In this document: positions 1 to 7,800 of the stretch, in pieces
Position numbering within the stretch: position 1 is the stretch's first letter
Layout: every line of letters begins with the position of its first letter
DNA from: Herpetosiphon aurantiacus DSM 785
Lineage (GTDB): Bacteria; Chloroflexota; Chloroflexia; Chloroflexales; Herpetosiphonaceae
Direction: 5' to 3'
DNA: 64,000 nucleotides
Assembly (NCBI GenBank): GCA_000018565.1
Contig: CP000875.1
Span: forward strand, 3,487,199 to 3,551,198
Program-made: the position numbers and the translations under genes
Notes under the pieces: generated by a model
Databases searched by the model: none
The model's input: the letters and a program-made list of their open reading frames with translations, nothing else
Told to the model about the DNA's origin: nothing

Positions 1-441
1 CTAGGCGAAATGCGTGAACTCTTGCTGCAATTACGCCCAACGCCGTTGCAAGAACATGGCATTATCAAATCGCTGCGCGACCATATTGCCAGCTTGAATG
101 CTCAAGAAGTTGCCATTAATTTGGAGTGTGAGGGCGAGGATTCGGTACTTAGCCCAGCCAATGCTGCTGGCTTATATCGAATTGCCCAAGAAGCGATTGC
201 CAATGCGCTGCGCCATGCCCAAGCAACTAATGTACGAGTGAGCTTCAGCTTTGCCAGCAAATCGACGACCTTGATGGTGAAAGATAATGGCTGTGGCTTC
301 GACCCCGATTTATTGGAGCGCAGTGGCCGCCATTTGGGGCTAACCAGTATGGCCGAGCGTGCCGGAGAACTGGGTGGCACGCTCGATGTGCAAAGTGTCG
401 TTGGCGAAGGTACCTGCTTAACCGTGCACCTGCATGGGTAA
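1..441 (+). CDS. Sensor histidine kinase, C-terminal part (NarL/LiaS-type, 5' end outside window)
   Basis: The reading frame is open from the left edge, so only the last 146 residues are present. They form a HATPase_c ATP-binding domain of the HisKA_3 kind: an N-box-like RIAQEAIANALRHA segment, the G1 box DNGCGFD, and a GL-SMAERAGELGG segment typical of kinases that pair with NarL/LuxR-type response regulators. The protein would autophosphorylate a histidine upstream of the visible part. The sensor input and the partner regulator lie outside the window. The family call is firm and the signal sensed cannot be judged. Confidence 0.9.
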   Translation, partial: LGEMRELLLQLRPTPLQEHGIIKSLRDHIASLNAQEVAINLECEGEDSVLSPANAAGLYRIAQEAIANALRHAQATNVRVSFSFASKSTTLMVKDNGCGFDPDLLERSGRHLGLTSMAERAGELGGTLDVQSVVGEGTCLTVHLHG

Positions 442-510
442 GCTTGTTGCATTCGTACCAATCGCAAAGGCCTAAGCAAATTGATTGATTGCCTAGCCTT
501 GTTAATCGCA

Positions 511-537
511 CTTTAGGGGGTGCAGGGGGATGAACCT
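511..537. repeat. REP-like hairpin repeat, left part, interrupted by the IS element
   Basis: The sequence CTTTAGGGGGTGCAGGGGGA followed by TGAACC abuts the left end of the IS. With the right part (1968-2022) it rebuilds an element almost identical to the intact copy at 21112-21180. The last 21 bases (516-536) are repeated, minus one T, just right of the IS. Confidence 0.75.
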
Positions 538-553
538 ATAGGCATCAACCTTA
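538..553 (+). repeat. IS terminal inverted repeat, left
   Basis: The 16 bases ATAGGCATCAACCTTA match the reverse complement of 1952-1967 exactly. The transposase stop codon lies inside this repeat. Confidence 0.85.
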
Positions 554-1885
554 GCCGCTCCCAGCAGTTAAGGCCAACAACCGCTGCGCTGTCGATGGCC
601 GTTTTTGACGTTTCTGCACCCGCGCCAACCGCCCAATGATGCTCGCAAGGGTCGTGAGCACCGTCTCCAATTGCTCACGACATCCGCGACTGCTCGCCAG
701 ATCAGTCGCATAGGCCATCACGATTTGCGCCGCTTTGAACAGACTGCGTTCCGCCGTATCCCACGCACTTGCCACCAGAATCCACTGCTGGAACACCAGT
801 CCAAGCAATTTCGCATAGATTTCGCACAAAATCCGGGCAGGTTTTTTCGTTCGCCATTCATCTACGTGGCCATGACTCTTCCACAATTTAAACAACAGCT
901 CGATCTGCCAGCGCATTTTCAGTAAGACCATGGCCTCGGTGAGGCCGAGCTTATCTTCCGGCGCGTTCGTGATAACCACCGTCCATGCCGCCAGATCCAT
1001 GGCAGCGTTGGAGACTGGGCGGCACTTGTCATGCGCCTCGTCTTGTACCCGCTGGCGACGTTGTGCCGCCACGGCATCGGGGACGCGTTGCACCAATAAG
1101 CGGGCCGCGAGTCGCTCCTTGCTTCCCACCAGCACCGTCCCTTCCCAGTGATCCGCATCCCCCAACCCCGTCACGACCTCCAGAATTGACTGTTCTTTCT
1201 GTCCTGGCAGCCGAATCCGACTGTGACTCTGGACGCGTGACAGCCAATATACCTCGGCGGCAGCAAGCTCACGAAAGATACGGATGTTGTAGAAGCCGAG
1301 GTCCGCCAGCCGAAGGCTCCCAGCAGGCAGCGGGGCACGTTGAACCGATAACACCTGATCCGAAGCTCGTCCGTCCGTGAGGTCGATCCCACACAGGGTT
1401 CCCGTGAGGAGATCGAGCTGGACACCACATTTCAAGCCTGCCGTCCCGCGTGCCGAAGCATTGCCACAGCCACGATACGTGGTCGCCAGCGCATCAGGCA
1501 GGCCGATCGTCGTGCTGTCATGAATACGCACGCTGGTGAACCGTTGGAGGATGGACACCGCCACGGGATCGGCACTGATCGCATACTCCATACTGGCCAG
1601 TAACACGTGATGGAGCAGATCGACGGTGGCCAGCGTAAAGCGGCGATCAATCGCTTGCGGTGAGACCGTCGCGCCTACCCGTGCCGCCATCTGAGCCAAT
1701 TGGCCTAAACTGGCGGTTGGGTTCGCCAACCAGCCATAGACGAGGGTCTGCACCAAGGTGCTCGGCGTGAAGGTCGCTCGATCGGCCCGCTTCACATAGC
1801 CGAGGGTTGCCGCGACGGTTTCGGTGGTCGTGGTCAGTACGGTTTGCATCGCGTCACTGACGTGCGGTATGATGGACATGGGCAC
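551..1885 (-). CDS. IS4-family DDE transposase
   Basis: The 444-residue protein has the IS4 transposase layout. A helical N-terminal region is followed by an RNase-H-like core with the first aspartate in VRIHDSTTIGLPD (about residue 122), the second in LADLGFYN (about 196), and the glutamate in MRWQIELLFKLWKSH, which fits the W-x2-E-x6-K signature of the family. It would cut and rejoin DNA at the element ends. Full length and all three catalytic acids argue for an active enzyme. The gene fills nearly the whole element. Its base composition is more GC-rich than its neighbours, which fits recent arrival. Confidence 0.93.
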   Translation of the reverse strand: MPMSIIPHVSDAMQTVLTTTTETVAATLGYVKRADRATFTPSTLVQTLVYGWLANPTASLGQLAQMAARVGATVSPQAIDRRFTLATVDLLHHVLLASMEYAISADPVAVSILQRFTSVRIHDSTTIGLPDALATTYRGCGNASARGTAGLKCGVQLDLLTGTLCGIDLTDGRASDQVLSVQRAPLPAGSLRLADLGFYNIRIFRELAAAEVYWLSRVQSHSRIRLPGQKEQSILEVVTGLGDADHWEGTVLVGSKERLAARLLVQRVPDAVAAQRRQRVQDEAHDKCRPVSNAAMDLAAWTVVITNAPEDKLGLTEAMVLLKMRWQIELLFKLWKSHGHVDEWRTKKPARILCEIYAKLLGLVFQQWILVASAWDTAERSLFKAAQIVMAYATDLASSRGCREQLETVLTTLASIIGRLARVQKRQKRPSTAQRLLALTAGSG

Positions 1886-1951
1886 TCCTTGGACTCATGG
1901 TGTAGTGCAATTCCATGATGCCATAGGAGTGCCTTTGAGTGATACTGGCGA

Positions 1952-1967
1952 TAAGGTTGATGCCTAT
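1952..1967 (-). repeat. IS terminal inverted repeat, right
   Basis: TAAGGTTGATGCCTAT is the exact reverse complement of 538-553. Confidence 0.85.
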
Positions 1968-2022
1968 GGGGGGCAGGGGGATGAACCCCCTGCGTTTCCC
2001 TCTAGGGGAGGGACGGAAGGGT
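1968..2022. repeat. REP-like hairpin repeat, right part
   Basis: It begins with the duplicated GGGGGGCAGGGGGATGAACC. It contains a perfect 8-bp hairpin, GCAGGGGG-ATGAA-CCCCCTGC (1973-1993), and then a second one, TCCCTC-N5-GAGGGA. The same two-hairpin order appears at 21112-21180. Confidence 0.75.
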
Positions 2023-2077
2023 GGCGAATCGATAATCTACTCAGATCAGTAAGAATACATAAATCATAATTGCCTAA

Positions 2078-2404
2078 CTAGGCAGGCTTGCCAGCTAATA
2101 ATTTTAGCCCGATAATACCCGCAACGATCATCACCAAGCAGGCCAGCCGCAACGGTTGAGCCGATTCGCCAAATAGCCAAATACCCAAAATTGCCGTGCC
2201 AGCCGTGCCAATCCCTGTCCAGATTGCATAGGCTGTACCTAGGGGCAAATCACGCAAGGCCATCCCCAATAGCGCCATACTCGCCGCCAGCATCACACCC
2301 GTGGCAAGGCTTGGGCCAAGCTTGGTTAACCCTTCGCTATATTTTAACCCAACCGCCCAACCAACTTCTAAAACACCTGCCACAATTAAATAGAACCAAG
2401 CCAT
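2078..2404 (-). CDS. SMR family exporter, Gdx/SugE type
   Basis: This is a 108-residue four-helix small multidrug resistance protein, the usual length of the family. It shows the conserved membrane glutamate in VLEVGWAVGLKYSEG (helix 1) and the IWTGIGTAG motif (helix 3) typical of the SugE/Gdx branch. Characterised Gdx members export guanidinium in exchange for protons; others handle quaternary ammonium compounds. The start was set at the ATG at 2404 because GGGAG lies just upstream and the protein then begins MAWFYLIVAG like its relatives; a longer reading frame exists but adds an atypical tail. It is divergent from an Lrp-type regulator, which may control it. I saw no guanidine riboswitch in the 180-bp gap. 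Confidence 0.88.
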   Translation of the reverse strand: MAWFYLIVAGVLEVGWAVGLKYSEGLTKLGPSLATGVMLAASMALLGMALRDLPLGTAYAIWTGIGTAGTAILGIWLFGESAQPLRLACLVMIVAGIIGLKLLAGKPA

Positions 2405-2514
2405 TGTACAACTCCCAAAATTGAAATTAATCAGCGCTTGCAGCGTCGCATAGCCTGAATTAATCATCAGTTCAGCGATATGCAATGATCCTAACAAATT
2501 TGGGAACAAAATGC

Positions 2515-2530
2515 TGACGAAAAACGTCAT
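2515..2530. promoter_or_regulatory. Candidate operator between SMR and Lrp genes
   Basis: The sequence TGACG-N6-CGTCA is a perfect inverted repeat in the divergent intergenic region, 54 bases before the regulator start. Autoregulation is usual for Lrp/AsnC proteins, so this is a plausible binding site. No binding data support it. Confidence 0.4.
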
Positions 2531-2583
2531 TGTGCCAAACCCCGAAGAGTGTGTTTCGTCAGTCCACATTGGAGGAATACGTT

Positions 2584-3057
2584 ATGACAATGGACGAGCT
2601 TGATCAGGCCATTTTAGAAGTTCTGCAAACCGATGCCCGCCTGCCCAATCGGGCGATTGCCAGTAAAGTTGGCAGCAGCGAGCCAACCGTGCGCCGCCGG
2701 ATCGAACGATTGGTTGACGAAGGGTTAATCAAAATTGTCGCAGTCGCCTCGCCCTATGCCCTGGGCTATCAGGTGGTCGCCATCATCGGCATGCAAATCG
2801 ATCGAGCCTACCAGCGCCAAATTGAACAAGCCTTATGTAATTTGCCCCATGTGCATTTTGTTGGCCTCACCTTGGGCAGCTACGATGTTGTGTTGGAAGC
2901 ATGGCTACGCTCCACCGATGAATTATTAGAGCTGTTGGCCGACCATATCGCGCCCTTGCCAGGAGTCCAGCGGGTCGAGCCATGGCAAGTATTGAAGCTC
3001 AGCAAATACAATTACGATTGGGGCAATCAACCTTCGATCAGCAATTCTCACCATTGA
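2584..3057 (+). CDS. Lrp/AsnC family transcriptional regulator
   Basis: The 157-residue protein has an N-terminal AsnC-type helix-turn-helix (about residues 4-50, with MDELDQAILEVLQTDARLPN and the recognition segment GSSEPTVRRRIERL) followed by an RAM/ACT-like ligand domain (about 70-140). Such proteins bind DNA as dimers to octamers and sense amino acids or related small molecules. The ATG at 2584 is preceded by a strong GGAGG site. The gene is divergent from the SMR exporter, so it may regulate export; the ligand is unknown. Confidence 0.92.
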   Translation: MTMDELDQAILEVLQTDARLPNRAIASKVGSSEPTVRRRIERLVDEGLIKIVAVASPYALGYQVVAIIGMQIDRAYQRQIEQALCNLPHVHFVGLTLGSYDVVLEAWLRSTDELLELLADHIAPLPGVQRVEPWQVLKLSKYNYDWGNQPSISNSHH

Positions 3058-3121
3058 CGCAGGCTTAACTGGCGCGTACAATGGCCTAATACTGAATCAC
3101 TAGCAATCGGGAGAAAGGAAT

Positions 3122-4564
3122 ATGCCAGGTCAACGCTGGCGGCTCTTGCCGTCTCTGGTATTGGGATTGGCGCTCTTGGGGCTTGCGCCAAGTGTACCAA
3201 CTGCCTCGGTTAGTGCTGCCGTGCAGGCACAACAAACGACTGCATGGGAGCCATATCGCTATTTTGCGGCAACTGGCCATAACATCTCGTTCGATGTCAA
3301 ACGCTTCTATGAACGCCAAGGCGATCTTGAGGTGTTTGGGTTGCCATTAACTGAAGTGATTTGGGAGAATGGGTTTCAGGTGCAATATTTCGAGCGTGCT
3401 CGCTTGGAGATTCACCCTGAAAATAAGGGCACAGATTTCTATATTTTAGCGACACGTTTGGGGGCAGTTGCCGCCGAAGGTCGCCAAAACGAAGATCCAT
3501 TTGTCTGGCGCACCGGCCCGAGCTACGAAGGCGCAACCTTCTATCCTGAGTCGGGCCACTCATTAGGCAATGGCTTCCGCGATTATTGGACGAAGTATGG
3601 CGGTTTGTATACTTTTGGCTATCCGATCAGCGAAGAATTTTCGGAAGTTAACGCTGAAGATGGCCAAACCTATACTGTCCAATATTTCGAACGCGCTCGC
3701 ATGGAATGGCATCCCGAGCATGCTGGCACCAAGTGGGAAATTCAATTAGGTTTGTTAGGCAAGCAATATATCAATCGCATGGGCATTGATCAAAATTTGC
3801 TCAAGCCAGCCCTCGAAGTGCAAAAGCTGGGGAGTGCCACCACCTACTATCGCGGCTCCAACGCCGAACGCATCAACAACATCAAACGCGCCGCTGATCG
3901 CTTCAAAGGAGTCACGGTAAAAGCTGGTCAGGTCTATTCGTTCAACCAAAATGTTGGCGATGTTTCCGAAGAGGCTGGCTTTACCGATGGCTATGCAATC
4001 GTCGATGGTAAGCTTGAAAAAGTTGTTGGCGGTGGTTTATGTCAAGTTTCAACCACGATGTATCGGGCGGTTTTCAATAGTGGCATGCCAATTATCGAAC
4101 GCTATGGCCATAGCTACATCGTCTACTATTATGAAAATATTTTAGGCTTTGATGCCACCGTGTTTGTGCCCGATGTTGATTTCCGTTGGAAAAACGACTT
4201 AGGCACCGATATTTTCATGTGGACAGATACCGACACCAGCGCTGGGCGGGTGACCTTCTCGCTGTGGGGCTATGGCGATGGCCGTCGCGCTACCATGGAA
4301 GGCCCAACCTATTCCAACGAGCAAAAACCTGGCAAACCGGTTTGGCAATACGACAAAACTATGCGACGTGGCGCAGTTGAACAACTCGTCCATGGCCGCG
4401 CAGGCATGGATGTGACGATGTATCGCGTCATCAATAAGGCCAATGGTACATCGAATCGCGAACGCTTCTTCACTCGCTACTATCCATGGGAAGATTTCTA
4501 TCTGTATGGGCCTGGAGTTAAGCCACCAGCAGGCGTAACGATCGCCCCACCGCGCTATCCATAG
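3122..4564 (+). CDS. Secreted VanW family protein
   Basis: The 480-residue protein starts with a signal peptide (about 1-35). Next come two repeats around FGLPLTE/FGYPISE and VQYFERAR (about 45-220), a cell-wall-associated repeat style common in Chloroflexota. A VanW domain follows (about 240-370) with the hallmark GGGLCQVSTTMYRAVFNSG and a downstream ERYGHSY. VanW was named for vancomycin clusters but its biochemical role is unknown; here the protein is probably extracellular or wall-associated. An AGAAAGGAA site precedes the ATG. It is monocistronic and followed by a hairpin. Confidence 0.88.
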   Translation: MPGQRWRLLPSLVLGLALLGLAPSVPTASVSAAVQAQQTTAWEPYRYFAATGHNISFDVKRFYERQGDLEVFGLPLTEVIWENGFQVQYFERARLEIHPENKGTDFYILATRLGAVAAEGRQNEDPFVWRTGPSYEGATFYPESGHSLGNGFRDYWTKYGGLYTFGYPISEEFSEVNAEDGQTYTVQYFERARMEWHPEHAGTKWEIQLGLLGKQYINRMGIDQNLLKPALEVQKLGSATTYYRGSNAERINNIKRAADRFKGVTVKAGQVYSFNQNVGDVSEEAGFTDGYAIVDGKLEKVVGGGLCQVSTTMYRAVFNSGMPIIERYGHSYIVYYYENILGFDATVFVPDVDFRWKNDLGTDIFMWTDTDTSAGRVTFSLWGYGDGRRATMEGPTYSNEQKPGKPVWQYDKTMRRGAVEQLVHGRAGMDVTMYRVINKANGTSNRERFFTRYYPWEDFYLYGPGVKPPAGVTIAPPRYP

Positions 4565-4593
4565 ACCACACCCGATCAAACAGTAAATTCAAC

Positions 4594-4618
4594 AACGAGC
4601 GTCCTTTGGGCGCTCGTT
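4594..4618 (+). terminator. Hairpin between VanW gene and membrane-protein array (terminator or leader element)
   Basis: AACGAGCG and CGCTCGTT form a perfect 8-bp stem around the 9-base loop TCCTTTGGG. There is no U-run, and the next start codon is 20 bases on. A very similar hairpin (7011-7035) stands at the same distance before a paralogue of the next gene, so this may be a leader element rather than a plain terminator. Confidence 0.6.
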
Positions 4619-4638
4619 AGCATATCAAAAGGTAAATT

Positions 4639-5343
4639 ATGTCAAATCAACTTCCGCCAACCACCCCGATTCAGCCGAGCAACCAACCACCAGCAAATCA
4701 ACCGCCAGGCCAATGGTATGGGCAACAACCCTATCAAGCAACGCCTCAAGCCTATGGCAACCCAACCTATAGCGTTCCACCTCAAAGTGTAAATGCTACC
4801 AATAGCTGGCTGCGCTGGCTTGGTTTTAATGTTTTAGCCATGATTTTGAGTAGTGTGGTTTTTGCTGTGCTCTTTTTTATCTTGGCAATCTGGTTGTTTA
4901 TTGATGGAAGCCAAGCTGGCGGCATCGTCGATTCGATCAATACCCAAGCAGGCGAAGTGGGCTTTACAATTGGATTATTTGCTACGATAACTGGCATTAG
5001 CGGCTTAGTCGCAGGCTGGATTCAACGGATCGGGCTGCACAACCGGGTTTCTTATGGGCCATGGATATTCAAAACTGGCTTAATGACCGCCCTAACAACC
5101 GCTGTTAGCTTGGCAATCTTCTTTTTTCTGATCAATCCTAATACCTCTGCTGATAATTACCAATTGATCAATACCTTGTTTCTCACCGCAAGTACGGCAG
5201 CCATCGCCTTGGCAACTGGGTTGGGCCAGCTTTCCGAAGTAAAAAAAGTTAGCCAACAGCCCTTTACCTGGATCATTATTTCGGTCTTAACTTGGACGAG
5301 CCTAAGTGGCTTGGCATGGGGTAGTTTTATTTTCTCATTGTAA
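4639..5343 (+). CDS. Array membrane protein 1 (P/Q-rich tail, four helices)
   Basis: This is a 234-residue protein of unknown function. Residues 1-50 are cytosolic-looking and rich in P, Q, Y and N (for example QPPGQWYGQQPYQATPQAYG). Four hydrophobic helices follow (about 65-90, 110-130, 150-170, 180-235). It belongs to a set of five paralogues in this window, which share NxWxRWxGxN before helix 1, a WIQR..LHN..S..PWI.KT loop between helices 2 and 3, and an EVKKV....W......TWT stretch before the last helix. AAAGG precedes the ATG. No enzyme motif is visible; a membrane scaffold or sensor role would be a guess. Confidence 0.75.
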   Translation: MSNQLPPTTPIQPSNQPPANQPPGQWYGQQPYQATPQAYGNPTYSVPPQSVNATNSWLRWLGFNVLAMILSSVVFAVLFFILAIWLFIDGSQAGGIVDSINTQAGEVGFTIGLFATITGISGLVAGWIQRIGLHNRVSYGPWIFKTGLMTALTTAVSLAIFFFLINPNTSADNYQLINTLFLTASTAAIALATGLGQLSEVKKVSQQPFTWIIISVLTWTSLSGLAWGSFIFSL

Positions 5344-5402
5344 GCAGCAAGTCACAGCTTGGCGTTAGTGCTACAATCTTTAGCATCTATTTGCCAACTC
5401 AG

Positions 5403-5429
5403 CACTGAGCGTTCTTATAATGCCCAGTG
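5403..5429 (+). promoter_or_regulatory. Leader hairpin before array membrane protein 2
   Basis: CACTGAGC and GCCCAGTG pair with one A-C mismatch around the loop GTTCTTATAAT, 21 bases before the start codon. The position matches the hairpins before paralogues 1 and 3 although the stem sequence differs. Confidence 0.4.
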
Positions 5430-5450
5430 GTCTTATCAGGAGCTAGGTTT

Positions 5451-6365
5451 ATGCCAGAACCAATTCAACCAACCACACCATTGACCCCACCAGCAAATCC
5501 CGAGCAACCAGTCGCAACCAACGTACTTCAGCCGCAAGTAACTCAAGTGCTGGATTCCTCGACTCAAGCGTTGCCGCCTAATCCAAGCTATGGGCAATCG
5601 CCCCAAGCCTATGGCTATCAACAGCCAACACAATACGGGCAACAACAAGGCTATGGTCAGCCTCAACCGCCCTATGGCCAACAACCAGCCTATTATCAAC
5701 AACCGCCCCAAGCCTATGGCTATCAGCAACAGCCAGTGGCCTATGGCAATCCAGCCTATATGGGGCCACCGCCAATCATTAGCGATATTAATGCGCCTGA
5801 TCGTGGGCTGCGCTGGGTTGGCATGAACGTACTAGGCTTTTTTGTGGCTTCAATGAGCTTCTTGAGTTTATTTTTTGGTCTAGCCATGGTTGTCGCCGCA
5901 TCCTATGTCGATTCAAATTCAAACTTTGAAAATATTGAGAATATTGCCAATGCCGATATTCTCGTATTATTCGGCTATGGGGTCTGTGCAGCACTTACCG
6001 CAGCAATCGTGGCCTTAATTCAGCGCGGAGCCTTACATAATAAAGTTTCGCTCTGGCCATGGATTGGCAAAACGGCCTTGGCTGTAGGCATTTTATTACC
6101 ATTAAGCACCTTTCTCAGCGGCACAGTAATTAATATGCTAGAGCCTGCCGAATCAAATGCTTGGATGTTTATCGTTTTAGCCACGCTTATTTTTGGCATA
6201 ACCTCGTTTGGCACGGCCTTCGTGCAATATCTTGAGGTTAAGGAAGTCGCCAATCGTCCGATGCAATGGGTGATTACGACTGGCCTAACCTGGACAATTC
6301 TCGGTGGGTTAGTTTTAGGTGGCTTGTTTGGCTTCTTTGCGATGGCGATTGAGGGTCAGATCTAA
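5451..6365 (+). CDS. Array membrane protein 2 (long QPYG-rich tail)
   Basis: This 304-residue paralogue of the preceding protein has the longest tail in the set: about 125 residues dominated by QAYGYQQP/YGQQ units, a low-complexity, prion-like composition. Four predicted helices follow, with the shared loop LIQRGALHNKVSLWPWIGKT and the closing EVKEVANRPMQWVITTGLTWT. The ATG at 5451 has AGGAGC at good spacing and gives the same GCTAGGTTT-ATG context as paralogue 3; an in-frame GTG at 5427 is less likely. Function unknown. Confidence 0.75.
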   Translation: MPEPIQPTTPLTPPANPEQPVATNVLQPQVTQVLDSSTQALPPNPSYGQSPQAYGYQQPTQYGQQQGYGQPQPPYGQQPAYYQQPPQAYGYQQQPVAYGNPAYMGPPPIISDINAPDRGLRWVGMNVLGFFVASMSFLSLFFGLAMVVAASYVDSNSNFENIENIANADILVLFGYGVCAALTAAIVALIQRGALHNKVSLWPWIGKTALAVGILLPLSTFLSGTVINMLEPAESNAWMFIVLATLIFGITSFGTAFVQYLEVKEVANRPMQWVITTGLTWTILGGLVLGGLFGFFAMAIEGQI

Positions 6366-6534
6366 GCCTGTTATCGTTGGCTCGCTCTAACTAACTCATT
6401 TTGATACAATGTTGATCTCACACGATTTGATCTTGATAGCATCTTGATTGGTAGTTAAGGTTTACTGGTACTTAAACCAATCAAACGGCGTACGTATAAA
6501 AATTCACGCCATTTGTTAGTCTTGAGGCCAGATC

Positions 6535-6834
6535 ATGAGACCATTATCCAAACTTTATTGGACCTTATATCTTCGTAGTGGGTTAGGCATTGCAGCACTC
6601 TTAAGTATTAGTCAGTTTTTATTCTCGCCCCAAGGTCGTAAATTAGCCTTAAATATCGTCATCTTAACAATATTTTGGCTGATTCATCGCTGGGTTAAAA
6701 CGCATCAAGCCGAGCTTGATAATGCGGTAAAACCCACTAGAGCGCAAAGCTTTGAGCAAAAATCCGATGCTGCGACAGCAACCCAGTTGCATTTCCGCGA
6801 AGTAATGTATTCCCAACAGCAACATTTAAACTAA
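6535..6834 (+). CDS. Small hypothetical membrane protein within the array
   Basis: This 99-residue protein has two short hydrophobic stretches (about 12-28 and 35-50), then a charged tail. It does not share the motifs of the surrounding paralogues and I do not recognise it. GAGG lies upstream of the ATG, and a TATAAA-like -10 element lies near 6495. Its position inside a paralogous array suggests co-inheritance but gives no role. Confidence 0.55.
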   Translation: MRPLSKLYWTLYLRSGLGIAALLSISQFLFSPQGRKLALNIVILTIFWLIHRWVKTHQAELDNAVKPTRAQSFEQKSDAATATQLHFREVMYSQQQHLN

Positions 6835-7010
6835 CTTCTTCAAACTAGGGTTAATTGACAAGTTCATTGGTATACCACTAACAGGCCATTAACCCTAGTT
6901 ATCCAATAACACCTTCTTGGTAGCCCTAAATACAATTAGCATCAATCATAGACTGTTTGGCATACCCTCCCTTATGGGTTAGTGTTACAATTTCTATGAT
7001 GATAGTGAGT

Positions 7011-7035
7011 AATGAGCGTTCTTCGGGCGCTCATT
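7011..7035 (+). promoter_or_regulatory. Leader hairpin before array membrane protein 3
   Basis: AATGAGCG and CGCTCATT form a perfect stem with loop TTCTTCGGG, 22 bases before the ATG. The stem differs from the one at 4594-4618 by a compensated base pair, while the loop and spacing are kept. Confidence 0.5.
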
Positions 7036-7057
7036 GCTATATTCAGGAGCAAGGTTT

Positions 7058-7732
7058 ATGGCCGATCCAACCAAGCCACCCTATCACGATCAGCAGTCAC
7101 CAACCGCCTACGCCATTCCAGGCTATGTAGTTCCAACAGCATTTGATCCTTCAATTAATCAGCCTAATCGTTGGATTAACTGGATGATGATCAATATTCT
7201 CAGTTTTATCGTGGCAATCGTTACGTTTGCTGTTTTAGTATTTATCGCTATTACAACCATAGGCAAGCTGAGCGATCTCTTAATGTCCTTATTACTTAAT
7301 CTCAACACCCTTCGCATTCAAATTCTTGGATTATTAATCTTGGGATTGATCGCGGCGATAACGGGCGCAGTATCGGCACTGACCCAACGATCAGCGCTCA
7401 ACTATCAAGTTCCACGTTGGCCATGGGTGATCAAAACTGCGTTAGCAGTTGGAATGCTCTTTCCAGTTAGCACAGTCTTAAGTAACCTCGTCGGAGATAC
7501 TTTTTTTCTCCGCGATACATCATGGCAACGATATATCACTACAATGCTTGTAAACTTCGGGCCAACCGCTTTTGGCACAGCCTTAATCCAAGCATTCGAA
7601 GTCAAAAAAGTTGCCAATAACCCAATCGAATGGGTGTGGGTAAGAGGCTTCACTTGGACAATCCTAGGAAGCTTGGTTGTGGGAAGTATTATTAGTTTTG
7701 TTATGGGGGTAATTGGCAGTATTAGTGTGTAA
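7058..7732 (+). CDS. Array membrane protein 3
   Basis: This 224-residue paralogue has a short, polar N-tail (about 40 residues) and four hydrophobic helices. It keeps NRWINWMMIN before helix 1, LTQRSALNYQVPRWPWVIKT in the central loop, and EVKKVANNPIEWVWVRGFTWT before the final helix. The ATG at 7058 was chosen because AGGAGC precedes it in the same context as paralogue 2. Function unknown. Confidence 0.75.
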   Translation: MADPTKPPYHDQQSPTAYAIPGYVVPTAFDPSINQPNRWINWMMINILSFIVAIVTFAVLVFIAITTIGKLSDLLMSLLLNLNTLRIQILGLLILGLIAAITGAVSALTQRSALNYQVPRWPWVIKTALAVGMLFPVSTVLSNLVGDTFFLRDTSWQRYITTMLVNFGPTAFGTALIQAFEVKKVANNPIEWVWVRGFTWTILGSLVVGSIISFVMGVIGSISV

Positions 7733-7737
7733 AAGTA

Positions 7738-7775
7738 AAGGTTGCCTCAACTGCAAACCAAGCTGAGGCAACCTT
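7738..7775 (+). terminator. Stem-loop between array genes 3 and 4
   Basis: AAGGTTGCCTCA pairs perfectly with TGAGGCAACCTT (12 bp, 14-base loop). It follows the stop codon of gene 3 and lies 25 bases before the start of gene 4. It lacks a U-run, so it may be a leaky terminator, an mRNA stabiliser or a leader hairpin like the others in the array. Confidence 0.6.
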
Positions 7776-7800
7776 AAACGATTGAGAAGAGGAAAAATCT

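Larger units (their letters stand above)
538..1967 (-). mobile_element. IS4-family insertion sequence (about 1.43 kb)
   Basis: One transposase gene on the minus strand is bracketed by inverted repeats: ATAGGCATCAACCTTA at 538-553 and its exact complement at 1952-1967. The direct flanks are near-identical 20-21 base sequences (516-536 and 1968-1987), as expected of a target duplication, though 20 bp is long for IS4 relatives (usually about 8-13). The transposase frame is intact and the repeats match perfectly, so the copy may be recent and active. Confidence 0.88.

Noticed and set aside
605-1380. Plus-strand reading frames across the IS element (106 and 131 residues)
   Set aside because: They lie antisense to a transposase with all three catalytic acids and have no recognisable family or ribosome site.
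2405-2583. Guanidine riboswitch before the Gdx/SMR gene
   Set aside because: The ykkC and mini-ykkC core words were looked for on the minus strand and not found; the hairpin present fits a protein operator better.
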